Of a DNA stretch of 64,000 nucleotides, positions 52,252 through 61,911 are shown piece by piece. This stretch comes from G965220305 sp965220305 (GTDB lineage: Bacteria; Chloroflexota; Dehalococcoidia; Lucifugimonadales; UBA3495). Below the pieces are notes generated by a model. It was not told the DNA's origin, ran no database searches, and saw only the letters and a list, made by a program, of their open reading frames with translations. Position 1 is the stretch's first letter. Each line of letters begins with the position of its first letter. A program made the position numbers and the translations under genes. The DNA lies in NCBI GenBank assembly GCA_965220305.1, contig OZ244817.1:868001-932000 (forward strand). Direction: 5' to 3'.

Positions 52252-53940
52252 GTGTCAGAACGTATTTTCATCGGTGTCGCTTGGCCCTACGCCAATGGGC
52301 CCCTCCACATGGGCCACGTAGCCGGATGCTACCTGGCGGCAGACATATTTGCCAGGTACAACCGGATGATTGGGAACGAAGTGCTGATGGTGTCGGGAAG
52401 CGACGCCCACGGCACTCCCATCACGGTCCGGGCGGAACAGGAAGGCACCACCCCGCAGCAGGTGTTGGACCAATACCACTCCCAGTTTCTGGACACCTGG
52501 AAGAAGTTGGGCATCTCCTTCGACCTCTTCACCAACACCCACACCGAGAACCACCAGCGGGTAGTGCACGACATCTTCCAGCGACTGCGGGACCAGGGCT
52601 ACATCTATACCGAGTTCATGCTGTTGGCCCACTGTTCCAGTTGCCAGCGGTTCCTGCCTGACCGCTATGTTGAAGGGGCTTGCCCCCACTGCGACAACAG
52701 CCGGGCTCGCGGCGACCAGTGCGACAATTGCGGACACACCCTGGACCCCCAGGACTTGGTGGGGCCAAGGTGCCAGATTTGCGGCGCCGCGCCGGATTTT
52801 CGGGAATCCGAGCACTTCTTCCTCAAGCTGTCCGCTTTCCAAGAGCCCCTGTTAAATTGGGTCAGACAGCAGACCCACTGGCGCCCCAACGTTCTGAACT
52901 CCACCACCAGTTTCTTAGAAGGGGGACTGAAGGACCGGGCTATTACCCGCGACCTGGTATGGGGAGTGCCCATTCCCGTGGCAGGGTACGAGGATAAACG
53001 CATATACGTCTGGTTTGAGGCGGTCATAGGCTACCTGTCCGCTGCCATCGAGTGGGCCAACTCGGCTGGTTCACCGGATAAGTGGCAGGAATTCTGGAAG
53101 GATCCCGAAACCCGGTCCTATTACTTCATCGGGAAAGATAATATCCCCTTCCACAGCATCATCTGGCCGGCGATGCTGATGGGATATGGACAGGGCCTGA
53201 ACCTGCCCTATGACGTTCCCGCCAACGAGTTCCTCAACCTGGAAAGCCGAAAGTTTTCCACCAGTCAGAACTGGGCTGCCTGGGTGCCCGACTACCTGGA
53301 AAAATACGATCCCGACCCCCTCCGATACGTCCTATCAATCAATATGCCGGAAAGCAGCGATAGCGACTTTTCCTGGGCCGAGTTCGTGCGCCGCAACAAT
53401 GACGAGTTGGTAGCAACCTACGGCAACCTGGTTAATCGGGTCCTGTCCTTCACCTACCGGAACTTTGAAGGCGTAATCCCCACTCCCGGGGAGCTAAACG
53501 AGGCCGATGAAGCTATCCTGCAAACGGCCCAAAGGATTATCCAAGGGGTCGGGGAAAGCCTGGCCCTCTGCCACTTCCGGGCCGCCATCACCCAGGCCTT
53601 CTCTCTGGCCCAGGAAGCCAACCGCTACCTGGACTCCAAGGCTCCCTGGCTGGCTATAAAGAATGACCGTCAGGACGCGGCAACCACCCTCTTCGTCGCC
53701 ATTCAAGTAATCAACTGCCTGAAGACCATACTCTACCCCTTCCTGCCCTTTAGCTCTCAAAGTGTGCATGAGTTCCTGGGGTTCAAGGGCCCCGTCTCTG
53801 ATGAAAGCTGGGACTTTGGACCCATTGTGTCGGCGGTAAAGGCAGGCAACCCTCTGAACAGGCCTTCTCCCCTTTACACCAAGTTGGACGCGGCGGTGGT
53901 AGAAGAAGAAACCCAACGACTGGGCGGCCAGGTCGCGTAG
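52252..53940 (+). CDS. metG: Methionyl-tRNA synthetase
   Basis: Charges initiator and elongator tRNA-Met with methionine. The class I signature is WPYANGPLHMGHVAG (HMGH at residues 19-22), and the KMSKS loop appears as RKFSTSQNW, as in the KFSTS-type enzymes. A zinc-knuckle insertion has paired cysteines: CSSCQRF, CPHCDN, CDNCGH and CQICG. AVIGYLSAAIEWA is the conserved helix before the KMSKS loop. At 562 residues it lacks the C-terminal tRNA-binding domain of longer forms. The start is GTG 52252 behind AGGAAAG. The polyprenyl synthase gene follows eight bases later. First gene of the core block. Confidence 0.93.
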   Translation: MSERIFIGVAWPYANGPLHMGHVAGCYLAADIFARYNRMIGNEVLMVSGSDAHGTPITVRAEQEGTTPQQVLDQYHSQFLDTWKKLGISFDLFTNTHTENHQRVVHDIFQRLRDQGYIYTEFMLLAHCSSCQRFLPDRYVEGACPHCDNSRARGDQCDNCGHTLDPQDLVGPRCQICGAAPDFRESEHFFLKLSAFQEPLLNWVRQQTHWRPNVLNSTTSFLEGGLKDRAITRDLVWGVPIPVAGYEDKRIYVWFEAVIGYLSAAIEWANSAGSPDKWQEFWKDPETRSYYFIGKDNIPFHSIIWPAMLMGYGQGLNLPYDVPANEFLNLESRKFSTSQNWAAWVPDYLEKYDPDPLRYVLSINMPESSDSDFSWAEFVRRNNDELVATYGNLVNRVLSFTYRNFEGVIPTPGELNEADEAILQTAQRIIQGVGESLALCHFRAAITQAFSLAQEANRYLDSKAPWLAIKNDRQDAATTLFVAIQVINCLKTILYPFLPFSSQSVHEFLGFKGPVSDESWDFGPIVSAVKAGNPLNRPSPLYTKLDAAVVEEETQRLGGQVA

Positions 53941-53948
53941 GGGGCGGG

Positions 53949-54956
53949 TTGCTCAGCGGGCTAGATGAAACGGCCGGCTACATTTATGCCCCGGTACAAG
54001 CCCAGCTTCTGCAAGTAGAAGGGCGCCTGCGCAGCCTAACCAGTCCCGACATTCCCCACATGGACCAACTCTTGGACCATGTGTTGAACAGCGGCGGTAA
54101 GCGGGTCCGACCGGCCCTTACCCTGCTGGCCTCCGAGTTTTATCCCCACGATTCTACCAATCCCATCATCATGGCGACGGCAGTGGAGCTACTGCACCTC
54201 GCCACCCTCATTCACGACGACACGGTGGATAATTCGGATCTGCGCCGTGGTATAGCTACCGTTAGTAATATCTGGGGAAAACACGTTGCCGTCCTCTTCG
54301 GCGACTACGTTTTTGCCGCCTCGGCCACTTTTGTCTGCGACACCAACAACGTCCGGGTAATCCGAAGGTTCTCCGAAACCATCATGGAGCTTGCCAGCGG
54401 AGAGATTGTTGAGTACTTCAACTGCTTCAATCCCAGGCAAGTGCGTGACTTCTATAACGACCGCATCTACCGCAAGACGGCCTCCCTGTTCTGCACTGCC
54501 GCCGAGACCGGTGCCGTTCTGGGAGGCGCCCCGGAACCTCAGGTCCAGGCGTTGCGGGCCTACGCTTACAATATAGGCATGGCCTTCCAGATGGTGGACG
54601 ACCTGCTGGACATCCAGGGCGACGCGGAGGAATTGGGCAAGCCGGTGGGCAGCGACCTGGCCCAGGGCATTCTAACTTTGCCCACCATCATGCTGCTGGA
54701 GCGATACCCCCAGGACAACCCCATTGAAGTCCTGTTTCTGGAACAAAGGGAGCCGGAGGGGCAGGCGGGCCAAGAGAACGGGATGTTGCAGCGGGCGCTG
54801 GAAATGATTAGCAATTCAACCATAGTGGCCGATTGCTACGGGGTGATCCGGGAATACTGCCAACGGGCAACCAAGTCATTGGAGTCCCTTCCCCAATGCC
54901 CGGCCCGCCACTCCCTGTCGGTCATGGCCGATTACATCTGGGAGCGCAGCAACTAG
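53949..54956 (+). CDS. Polyprenyl diphosphate synthase
   Basis: Trans-isoprenyl diphosphate synthase that condenses isopentenyl units onto an allylic diphosphate. The first aspartate-rich motif is HDDTVDNSDLRRG and the second DDLLDIQGD; NSGGKRVRPALTLL is the N-terminal Lys/Arg substrate-binding motif. The 335-residue length and the DDxxD spacing fit long-chain (quinone side chain) synthases of the IspB/HepT type. The start is TTG 53949. It is co-directional with metG and converges on the amidohydrolase gene with a four-base overlap. Confidence 0.9.
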   Translation: MLSGLDETAGYIYAPVQAQLLQVEGRLRSLTSPDIPHMDQLLDHVLNSGGKRVRPALTLLASEFYPHDSTNPIIMATAVELLHLATLIHDDTVDNSDLRRGIATVSNIWGKHVAVLFGDYVFAASATFVCDTNNVRVIRRFSETIMELASGEIVEYFNCFNPRQVRDFYNDRIYRKTASLFCTAAETGAVLGGAPEPQVQALRAYAYNIGMAFQMVDDLLDIQGDAEELGKPVGSDLAQGILTLPTIMLLERYPQDNPIEVLFLEQREPEGQAGQENGMLQRALEMISNSTIVADCYGVIREYCQRATKSLESLPQCPARHSLSVMADYIWERSN

Positions 54957-56545
54957 CCGCCTCGGCCTCCCACTCCGGCGTCCCAGGCAATCTTGCCGTC
55001 GATTATTGTCATAGCCGACTTGATATGCTCAATACGGGACAAATCGTCTTGGAACGGGTCCCCATCAACCAGCGTCAAGTCCGCCAAGTACCCCGGAGCT
55101 ATGACACCCTTGCATGACCCAGTTCCCTCGGCCCGGGCCCCGGCCAGGGTATACATTCCCAGCGAGGTCAGCGCCGAGAGGTTGGGGGCGGCTTTACCCC
55201 CGGGGAGTCGGTCCCCTTGCTTGGTAGTCCTGGTCAGCGCCGCGTAAATTGCGGGCCACGGATTGGGTCCAATGACGGGCGAATCGGACCCGAAGGCCAC
55301 CGGCACCCCGGCCCGGTCCCAGGATTCAATGGGGTATAAGCCGGGCAATAGCCTTTTCGCTACCTGCTCCAAGTAGCGGTCACCGTTCCAGTAGATGAAC
55401 CCTGGTTGGGTCACCACCGTAGCCCCGGAGCGCTTCACGCGCTGTACCAGGTGCGGCGGGCACTCGGAGCAATGCTCGATGCGGTCGCCTGCCGCGCCCA
55501 ATTCCAACCCTGGAATAGATAGCCGGGGAGTGTTGGTCAATGCCTGGGCCGCCGCCCCAACCGCTTCCTCCTCTACGGCGTGAATGGCTACCGGAAATCC
55601 CCGGCGGTGGCATTGGCCCACCAATTCTTCCAACTCGACAGTTCCCGGCTGCAACGACCCGGTGGTCAGGGTCAACATCAGCTTGGCGTGCCCCAACCGC
55701 AGTTGGCCGTTACCGCTGGCGAAACCCATACCCAATTCTTTGAATTCGTCCAGGTGCGACGCCCCCGCCATCATGGTAATCCGGGACGCCAACTTCCCTG
55801 AGGCCTTCAGATGGTGGAAGGTCTGCCAACGCTCAGAATCGTTCTCCGGCCCCGCATCCTGGGCCGAAGTAATACCGCAGCGCAGGAGCAAAAGGTTGAG
55901 CCGGTCTACCCCCCTAGACCATTGGGCCTTGCTGCGGGAGGGGCCCAGCCGCCGGCGCAAGAACCCGGCCATCTCCAAGAGCAGTCCAGTGGGCTCTCCA
56001 GTCATCAGGTCTCGCTCGATTACACCTTCGGGCGGGTCTGGGGTTTCCCGGTCTATCCCGGCTAGTTGCAGCCCCAGGCTGTTAAGTACGGCAGCGTGTC
56101 CGCTGCGGTGGTCCAGGCGGACCGGATGGCGGGGTGAAGCGGCATCCAAATCGTGCCGGCTTGGGTGACGGCCTTCGTTCAGGGCCAGGTCATCGTACCC
56201 GTAGCCTCTGATCCACTCGCCTGAAGGTATGGATTCGGACTCCAGCCTGACCAGTCTCTGCAGGTCTCCCAACGACCACACTGCGCCGGGGCCACAGTCC
56301 AACGACGTCAGGGACGAAGCCAAGGCCATCAGGTGACAATGGCTGTCCACAAAGCCCGGAAGCAGCGTCATTCCCCGGCAGTCGATGACCTGCGGACAAC
56401 TGCCGACCAGGGAGGACAATTCTGCGTTGCTTCCCACCGCCGCGATGGTCCCGCCACTGATGGCTACGGATTCGGCAAAGGGCTGGGCGGGAACCAGGGT
56501 TATCACCCGGGCGTTGGTTAGTAGTAGTTGGACGGTTCCCTTCAT
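54953..56545 (-). CDS. Amidohydrolase family 3 (YtcJ-like) metal-dependent hydrolase
   Basis: A 530-residue amidohydrolase. The start ATG 56545 is preferred because the N-terminal beta-sandwich strand LLLTNARVITL follows it directly; 11 further residues are possible upstream. PGFVDSHCHLM is the first metal-binding motif, HAVEEEAVGAAAQAL the middle histidine and FGSDSPV the catalytic aspartate. This subfamily cleaves N-acyl or formyl groups; the true substrate is unknown. No transporter or regulator adjoins it. Confidence 0.85.
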   Translation of the reverse strand: MKGTVQLLLTNARVITLVPAQPFAESVAISGGTIAAVGSNAELSSLVGSCPQVIDCRGMTLLPGFVDSHCHLMALASSLTSLDCGPGAVWSLGDLQRLVRLESESIPSGEWIRGYGYDDLALNEGRHPSRHDLDAASPRHPVRLDHRSGHAAVLNSLGLQLAGIDRETPDPPEGVIERDLMTGEPTGLLLEMAGFLRRRLGPSRSKAQWSRGVDRLNLLLLRCGITSAQDAGPENDSERWQTFHHLKASGKLASRITMMAGASHLDEFKELGMGFASGNGQLRLGHAKLMLTLTTGSLQPGTVELEELVGQCHRRGFPVAIHAVEEEAVGAAAQALTNTPRLSIPGLELGAAGDRIEHCSECPPHLVQRVKRSGATVVTQPGFIYWNGDRYLEQVAKRLLPGLYPIESWDRAGVPVAFGSDSPVIGPNPWPAIYAALTRTTKQGDRLPGGKAAPNLSALTSLGMYTLAGARAEGTGSCKGVIAPGYLADLTLVDGDPFQDDLSRIEHIKSAMTIIDGKIAWDAGVGGRGG

Positions 56546-56837
56546 GGTGGTGTCGCTGGAAAAGCGGTGAAGTGACAAGTAGTAGCGTCGGTGGGGCGAG
56601 GTCGGATGCTATAATCTTACCATAGTCGGTTCGGGCATATACTGTAGTTCGGACAACGCCACTCGGGACCTGGTAGCATCTTTTCCAGGCGCGAGGACTT
56701 CCGAAGGGGAATTCCCAGCAGCGAAAGCCTTTCGTAGCTTGAGATGCGACGAACTCGGCCTACATGGTCCAACTACAGGCATTTGAAATGCAGCCGCTGT
56801 TAGCATTACCCAAGTAGTCAATTTGGGCACCACTGGA

Positions 56838-57476
56838 ATGGACGTGAAAGCAGTCGTCTTTGACTGGGACTTGACCCTGTGGAATAGCTGGGACATCCAC
56901 CTGTGGTTGATGCGGCGCACAGCAGCCGCCCTGGGTTCGCCCATACCATCAGCGACCGATGTGGCCCGAGAGTTTCACCGCCCTTTCTATGACCACCTCA
57001 TTCTGTTCTTTGGGCAGGACTTCGACCGGACGGTGGAGATCTATTACCAGCTATACCAGGAGGTCGTGGCGGAGAAGGGGCACCTTTTTCGAGGAATCCC
57101 GGAAGTGTTACAGGGTATCAAGGACCGGGGCTATCGCATCGGAGTATTTTCCGACAAGCGCCACGTCTTTGGCATCTCCGAACTGGAACTGACGGGCATC
57201 AACCACCTGATTGACTACAACCTGTTCCTCTTTGACGATCGGCCCTACAAACCTGACCCCCAGGGGCTGCTGCACGTGTTGGAAATGCTGGACGTTGCCC
57301 CCAGCGAAACCCTGTACGTCGGCGACAGTCACCAGGATGTTGAGTGCGCCCACCGGGCCGGGGCCAAGAGCGCGGCAGCGCTGTGGGCATCAACCAACGA
57401 AGACCAAGTCTTGGCCCAGCAGCCCCACTTTCGGTTTGAACGGGTGGAGCAAATCCTGGAAGCCCTGGAGCCTTAG
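56838..57476 (+). CDS. HAD-superfamily phosphatase
   Basis: Small-molecule phosphatase of the phosphoglycolate phosphatase-like type. Motif I is VVFDWDLTLWNS (nucleophile D, then D two residues on), motif II IGVFSDKRH (S in place of the usual T/S pair), and motif IV LYVGDSHQDVECAHRAG; an alpha-helical cap lies at about residues 20-80. ATG 56838 fits the family N-terminus; a TTG at 56823 would add five residues. It converges on lipA with a four-base overlap. Confidence 0.85.
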   Translation: MDVKAVVFDWDLTLWNSWDIHLWLMRRTAAALGSPIPSATDVAREFHRPFYDHLILFFGQDFDRTVEIYYQLYQEVVAEKGHLFRGIPEVLQGIKDRGYRIGVFSDKRHVFGISELELTGINHLIDYNLFLFDDRPYKPDPQGLLHVLEMLDVAPSETLYVGDSHQDVECAHRAGAKSAAALWASTNEDQVLAQQPHFRFERVEQILEALEP

Positions 57477-58375
57477 GCCAGGTTAAACGGGGGGTTGGCG
57501 GCGGCGTGTTGCTGGTCGGCATGATAGGAGCTCCGCACCAGCGGCCCGGCAGCCACGTGTTTGAACCCCATTCCCTCACCAATGCGGGCCAACTCCTCGA
57601 ACTCCGGGGGAGTGTAAAAACGGTCAATGGGGATGTGTTTCGCCGACGGGCGGAGGTATTGGCCGATGGTAAGCAGGTCGCAGTCCACCGACCGAAGGTC
57701 CTGCATAGTCTCTACCAACTCTTCCTTGGTTTCTCCCATACCCACAATGATGCCTGACTTGGTAACTGTTTGAGGGTCGATGTCCTTGGCCTTGGAGAGC
57801 AATTTCAGGGAGAGTTGATAGTCCCCCTTGGGGCGGACCCGGGGAAACACCCGCCGGCTGGACTCGATATTGTGGTTCAACACTTCGGGCCGGGCCTCAA
57901 TCACTTTTTGCAGGGCGGGCCAGGAGCCGGCGAAGTCGGGAATCAGCACCTCAACCTTGCACCCGGGCACTTCGGCATGAACCCGGTTGATGCAGGCGGC
58001 GAAAATGAACGCCCCGCCGTCGGGCAAGTCATCCCGGTTTACCGAAGTGATGACACAATACTGGAGGGCCAGGTTCTTGACGGTTTCGGCCAACCGGCCC
58101 GGTTCCATGAGATCAACGCCGGAAGGTCGTCCGGTGGTGACGGCGCAGTAATGGCAACGTCGGGTGCAGACGTCGCCGAGAATCATAAAAGTGGCCGCGC
58201 TGCGCTCCCAACACTCGCCGATGTTGGGGCAGTGGGCTTCTTCGCAAACGGTATGCAGGGACTGGCCCCGCATCAGTTGCTTCAACTCCATGTAGCGGGG
58301 CCCGCCGGGCATTTTCACCTTGAGCCATTCGGGAAGCCGGGGGCGTAGGGTAGCCGTGCGCTCAGTTTCCGCCAT
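57473..58375 (-). CDS. lipA: Lipoyl synthase
   Basis: Radical SAM enzyme that inserts two sulfurs into octanoyl groups on E2 subunits and GcvH. It has the family-specific auxiliary cluster cysteines in CEEAHCPNIGEC and the radical SAM motif CTRRCHYC. VMGMGET-type glycine motif appears as IIVGMGETKEEL, and YLRPSAKHIPIDRF is the family signature. 300 residues is normal. It is the last gene of the tyrA-aroA-gmk-lipA run, 78 bases after gmk. No lipB is in view. Confidence 0.95.
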   Translation of the reverse strand: MAETERTATLRPRLPEWLKVKMPGGPRYMELKQLMRGQSLHTVCEEAHCPNIGECWERSAATFMILGDVCTRRCHYCAVTTGRPSGVDLMEPGRLAETVKNLALQYCVITSVNRDDLPDGGAFIFAACINRVHAEVPGCKVEVLIPDFAGSWPALQKVIEARPEVLNHNIESSRRVFPRVRPKGDYQLSLKLLSKAKDIDPQTVTKSGIIVGMGETKEELVETMQDLRSVDCDLLTIGQYLRPSAKHIPIDRFYTPPEFEELARIGEGMGFKHVAAGPLVRSSYHADQQHAAANPPFNLA

Positions 58376-58453
58376 GTGTTCTCCTTGGTCCGACCATCTT
58401 GGATTGTAGGCCCTCTGGCCTCTACTTAGTTGGCGAACCCTGTCCCTGGAAAT

Positions 58454-59098
58454 TCAGAGCAGTTGCACCACCCGGGGAGAGACCCGGCACTTCTCTGCCG
58501 CAATTATGGCGTCGATGTCGGCCACGGCTTGGAGCAGGCTCCCCTGGGGATTGACCACCCGATAGTCAAAACTGTTCATCTGGGCCAGTTCATCCCGTGC
58601 GGCATTCAGGCGCAATTCCATCTCTGGGGAGGTTTCGGTCATTCGCCCGGCCAGCCGCTGGCGCAACTCGTCCAATGATCTTGGCATTATAAAGATGGTC
58701 ACCGCCTCTGGGGCTAAACTGCGCACCGTGGCCGCTCCCTGGACGTCCACCTTCAGAATTACGTCCTTCCCCATCTTCAGGGCGTCACGCACCTGGCTGC
58801 GGGGCACCCCATACCAACGGTCGTAGACTTGGGCGCATTCCAGTAACTCGTCCCGTTCCCTCATGCGATGGAAGGCATCGTCATCCAGGAAGATGTAATC
58901 AACGCCGGCCTCTTCCCCCTGGCGCGGCGGTCTGGTGGTGGCGGTCAGGGCAAAATGCCAGGGGCGGTCCAACTTCTTCAGCTCGGCCAGGGCAGCGTCC
59001 TTTCCAGCCCCGGACGGCCCGCTCAAGACCACCAACAGGGGTGGGGCCGGGCTGGCCTGGGGAATTTCCGTTGATTGGGCGCCTCTCCCCTGACTCAT
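58454..59098 (-). CDS. gmk: Guanylate kinase
   Basis: Phosphorylates GMP to GDP. LVVLSGPSGAGKDAALAEL carries the P-loop, ATTRPPRQGEEAGVDYIFL the GMP-binding arginine/tyrosine region, and VDVQGAATV the Walker B-like strand; NAARDELAQM and FDYRVVN are the conserved C-terminal segments. The final K/S of the P-loop is D in GAGKD, common in this family subset. It lies 17 bases after aroA. Confidence 0.93.
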   Translation of the reverse strand: MSQGRGAQSTEIPQASPAPPLLVVLSGPSGAGKDAALAELKKLDRPWHFALTATTRPPRQGEEAGVDYIFLDDDAFHRMRERDELLECAQVYDRWYGVPRSQVRDALKMGKDVILKVDVQGAATVRSLAPEAVTIFIMPRSLDELRQRLAGRMTETSPEMELRLNAARDELAQMNSFDYRVVNPQGSLLQAVADIDAIIAAEKCRVSPRVVQLL

Positions 59099-59115
59099 GC
59101 CTTCAGCAGACCATC

Positions 59116-60408
59116 CTAGTTGCCGCAGAGATGGTCAAGATGCTGCCAAAATTCGGGATAGGAAACGCCCACATCTTCTGCGCCGCTTATCACCGTCTCG
59201 CCCTGGGCCAGTAGAGCCGCGATGCCCAGGGACATCGCCAAGCGATGGTCGCCGTGACTCTGGCAGGAAGCGCCGTTTAACCTTCCAGTGCCGTGAATCA
59301 CCATGCCATCATCCCGGGCCTCGATGTTGGCTCCCAGCTTGGACAGTTCCGTCACCGTAGTGTAGATACGGTCGGACTCCTTTACCTTCAATTCCTGGGC
59401 GTCCCGAATGGTGGTGGTCCCGTTGGCGAAACAAGCGGCTACGGCCAGGACGGGAAGTTCGTCCATCATAATGGGAATAATTGCGCCACCCAGGTCGATG
59501 CCGGAAAGCTCGGTGGAAGTCACCAGCAAGTCCGCCACCGGCTCGCCTCCCTCGGTCCGCTCGTTGACCAGGGTAATGCCCTCTCCCGCGCCCATCTGCT
59601 GCAACGCATCGATTATTCCGGCGCGGGTCGGGTTGAGTCCGACACCCTCAATCATTACCCGGGCATTGGGATGGCAAAGCCCGGCCACCAGCCAAAAGGC
59701 GGCTGAGCTAACATCTCCCGGCACGACCACATCGACGGCGTCGAGATTGGCGGGATGCAGCGCCAAGGCCAGTCCATCCGTTTCTATTGAAGCGCCCATA
59801 GCCGTGAGCATCCGCTCGGTATGGTCCCGGGACAAGGCCGGTTGGTGCAGGATGGTATCCCCCGAGGCGGCCACCCCGGCCAGCATGATACAGGACTTGA
59901 CCTGGGCGCTGGCCACGGGCATGTTGTACTCGATGCCATGCAGAGAGCCGCCCCGAATGGCGAGGGGAGCCAGGGTATCGTCGCCCCGACCCATAATCTG
60001 GGTCCCCATTTCCTTCAAAGGTTGCACCACCCGCCCCATGGGCCTGGAGCGCAGGGAGCTATCGCCGGTCAGGACCGACATGAAGGGCTGGGGAGCTATC
60101 AGGCCGGAGAGCAACCGCATCGACGTACCGCTGTTTCCGGCGTCCAGGAAGCCCTCGGGTTCCCGCAGCCCATGATCGGTCCCATGGATGGTAAAACTTC
60201 CAGGAGCGGGGCCCGCCTCAATCTCCACGCCCATAGCTTGTAGGCAGGCCATCGTCGACCGTACATCGGCCCCATCTGAGAGACCGCTAACCGCAGCCGT
60301 GCCCCGGGCGATGGCGTTGAGGATAAGGGAACGGTGCGAAACCGATTTATCGCCGGGAACGGACAAAGACCCGCCGAGATACTGGGGGCTGATTACAGTT
60401 TGTTCCAC
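59116..60408 (-). CDS. aroA: 5-enolpyruvylshikimate-3-phosphate synthase
   Basis: Sixth step of the shikimate pathway, joining PEP to shikimate-3-phosphate. GDKSVSHRSLILNAIARGTA holds the substrate-binding K/S/R, FLDAGNSGTSMRLLSG the GNSGT motif, and GDSSLRSRPMGR a PEP-binding arginine. MMDELPVLAVAACFANG and ELKVKESDRI complete the signature. 430 residues is full length. It lies 15 bases downstream of the tyrA gene, so the two aromatic genes are co-transcribed. Confidence 0.95.
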   Translation of the reverse strand: MEQTVISPQYLGGSLSVPGDKSVSHRSLILNAIARGTAAVSGLSDGADVRSTMACLQAMGVEIEAGPAPGSFTIHGTDHGLREPEGFLDAGNSGTSMRLLSGLIAPQPFMSVLTGDSSLRSRPMGRVVQPLKEMGTQIMGRGDDTLAPLAIRGGSLHGIEYNMPVASAQVKSCIMLAGVAASGDTILHQPALSRDHTERMLTAMGASIETDGLALALHPANLDAVDVVVPGDVSSAAFWLVAGLCHPNARVMIEGVGLNPTRAGIIDALQQMGAGEGITLVNERTEGGEPVADLLVTSTELSGIDLGGAIIPIMMDELPVLAVAACFANGTTTIRDAQELKVKESDRIYTTVTELSKLGANIEARDDGMVIHGTGRLNGASCQSHGDHRLAMSLGIAALLAQGETVISGAEDVGVSYPEFWQHLDHLCGN

Positions 60409-60423
60409 GTTGAAACCTCCCCG

Positions 60424-61443
60424 CTACCGGTCCTGCTGCTGCTTGTCATTCCCGCCCCACATGCGTTGGACCACCCGCCGGGCTTCCATAGCCTTGCGGC
60501 CCACGAAGATTTCCCCCATGCTTTCGGCAAAGGTGGGCAACTCCCGGTTTGGGTTGAAGTCGCGGCCCCGCTGTACGTCGCCGGCCAACCACTGGGCCCG
60601 CGCGACGTAGGCATCATCAAATACCTTCTTGACCGCTTCCGGGTCCACCTCGTCCTCGGTGTCCAGAATTTTGCGGTACTCGTACAGTTCGCGAATAAAT
60701 GAGTCTATCCAGGCGACGATGGGCTGTCGGTTGCTGACACAGATGTCGCGATGCATTATGGAGTCTCCCGAAGCCAGCCGGGAAATATCGTGGTAACCGC
60801 TGGAGGCGAGTTGGGAGATGTCATCCCAGTTGGCGCTCTTGGAAGTGCAACCCACCAGGGCGGTGGAGAGGAGGAAAGGAAGGTGACTGGCGGCGGCGAC
60901 AAAGCTATCGTGCTCCCCAACGCTGATGAAGTAGGGCTTGGCCCCAATCACCTCAATCAGGGTGGTCATTTCCCTTACTGCCCTTTGGCTGGCCTTGGGG
61001 CTGGGCACGACACAGTAGGTCTTACCGTTAAACAAATCGGCATCGGCGGCCTCGGGCCCGGCGGTCTCTCGACCAGCCATGGGGTGGCCGCCCACAAAGT
61101 CCACCTTATCGGGCAGGTATTTATCGGCCCATTCCAGCACCACCCCTTTGGAACTGCCCACGTCGGTTACCACACAGCCTTCGGGCAATCCCGGACCCAG
61201 GGCTTCCATCAGCCCCTGCATCGCCATCACCGGCGTTGCCAGAACAATAATGTCGGCATCTTCGACGGCGTTCATAAGACGGCTTTCTACCCTGTGAAAC
61301 GCCTTGCGCTTCTGCGCCCCGCTGCGGGCAGCAGTGGACTCGTCGGTGCCGACAATTGTCAGGTCTTTAACCTGGGACTTTTGGAGAGCCAAACCCAGGG
61401 AAGTCCCAATAAGTCCGGTACCGATTATGGTCAGCTTTGCCAT
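60424..61443 (-). CDS. tyrA: Prephenate/arogenate dehydrogenase
   Basis: Oxidative decarboxylation toward tyrosine. The NAD-binding motif is IIGTGLIGTSLGLAL at the N-terminus; ATPVMAMQGLMEAL, VVTDVGSSKG and VGGHPMAGRETAGPEAAD are the dehydrogenase signatures, with the catalytic histidine in GGHPMAG, and FVAAASHLPFLLSTAL is the next conserved helix. About 90 helical residues follow the core domain. First gene of the operon; its leader holds no obvious attenuator. Confidence 0.93.
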   Translation of the reverse strand: MAKLTIIGTGLIGTSLGLALQKSQVKDLTIVGTDESTAARSGAQKRKAFHRVESRLMNAVEDADIIVLATPVMAMQGLMEALGPGLPEGCVVTDVGSSKGVVLEWADKYLPDKVDFVGGHPMAGRETAGPEAADADLFNGKTYCVVPSPKASQRAVREMTTLIEVIGAKPYFISVGEHDSFVAAASHLPFLLSTALVGCTSKSANWDDISQLASSGYHDISRLASGDSIMHRDICVSNRQPIVAWIDSFIRELYEYRKILDTEDEVDPEAVKKVFDDAYVARAQWLAGDVQRGRDFNPNRELPTFAESMGEIFVGRKAMEARRVVQRMWGGNDKQQQDR

Positions 61444-61911
61444 GAAGTTACTCCTCTCCCGTGCCTGGTCCGCCAGGTTAGGAAACCATTGCCCGTCTCA
61501 GTCTGGCCCCTCATGCAATTGTGGCTTTTATCTTACACCATACCCACACCGACGGGAACCTCCGCCCGGGACTTCCGGAAGGCCCCACCCGGGGCGCTTC
61601 CCGCAATGAATCATCACTGGCCCCGACGCTCCCGGCAAACGTAAATGCCTGGGCCAAAAGGCACGGCAGCCCTGAAGTAAGGGCGGGCTCAAGCAAAAGT
61701 AAGCGCTCCAAATATTGGGACAGCGCCGAAGTCGCCACCGACCTACCTTCGATGTCCCCCTCTGTCCAATGACAGGATTTGACAAACAACTAACGGCAAA
61801 GTAGGGTAAAGCCGCAAGGCTAGTTCCTTGGCTCATTTGTACCACAGAAGCTTCCGCCGCTCACTCACTGTTAGTGTGGTATAGCCGATAAACGACAGGA
61901 GATGAGACACC
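61444..61911. other. Divergent intergenic region, tyrA and proV promoters
   Basis: About 470 bases between divergent operons. No RNA gene is recognisable. CACTCACTGTTAGTGTGG near 61865-61880 is a partial palindrome and could bind a regulator of the transporter; AGGAGATGA before 61912 is the proV ribosome site. Confidence 0.4.
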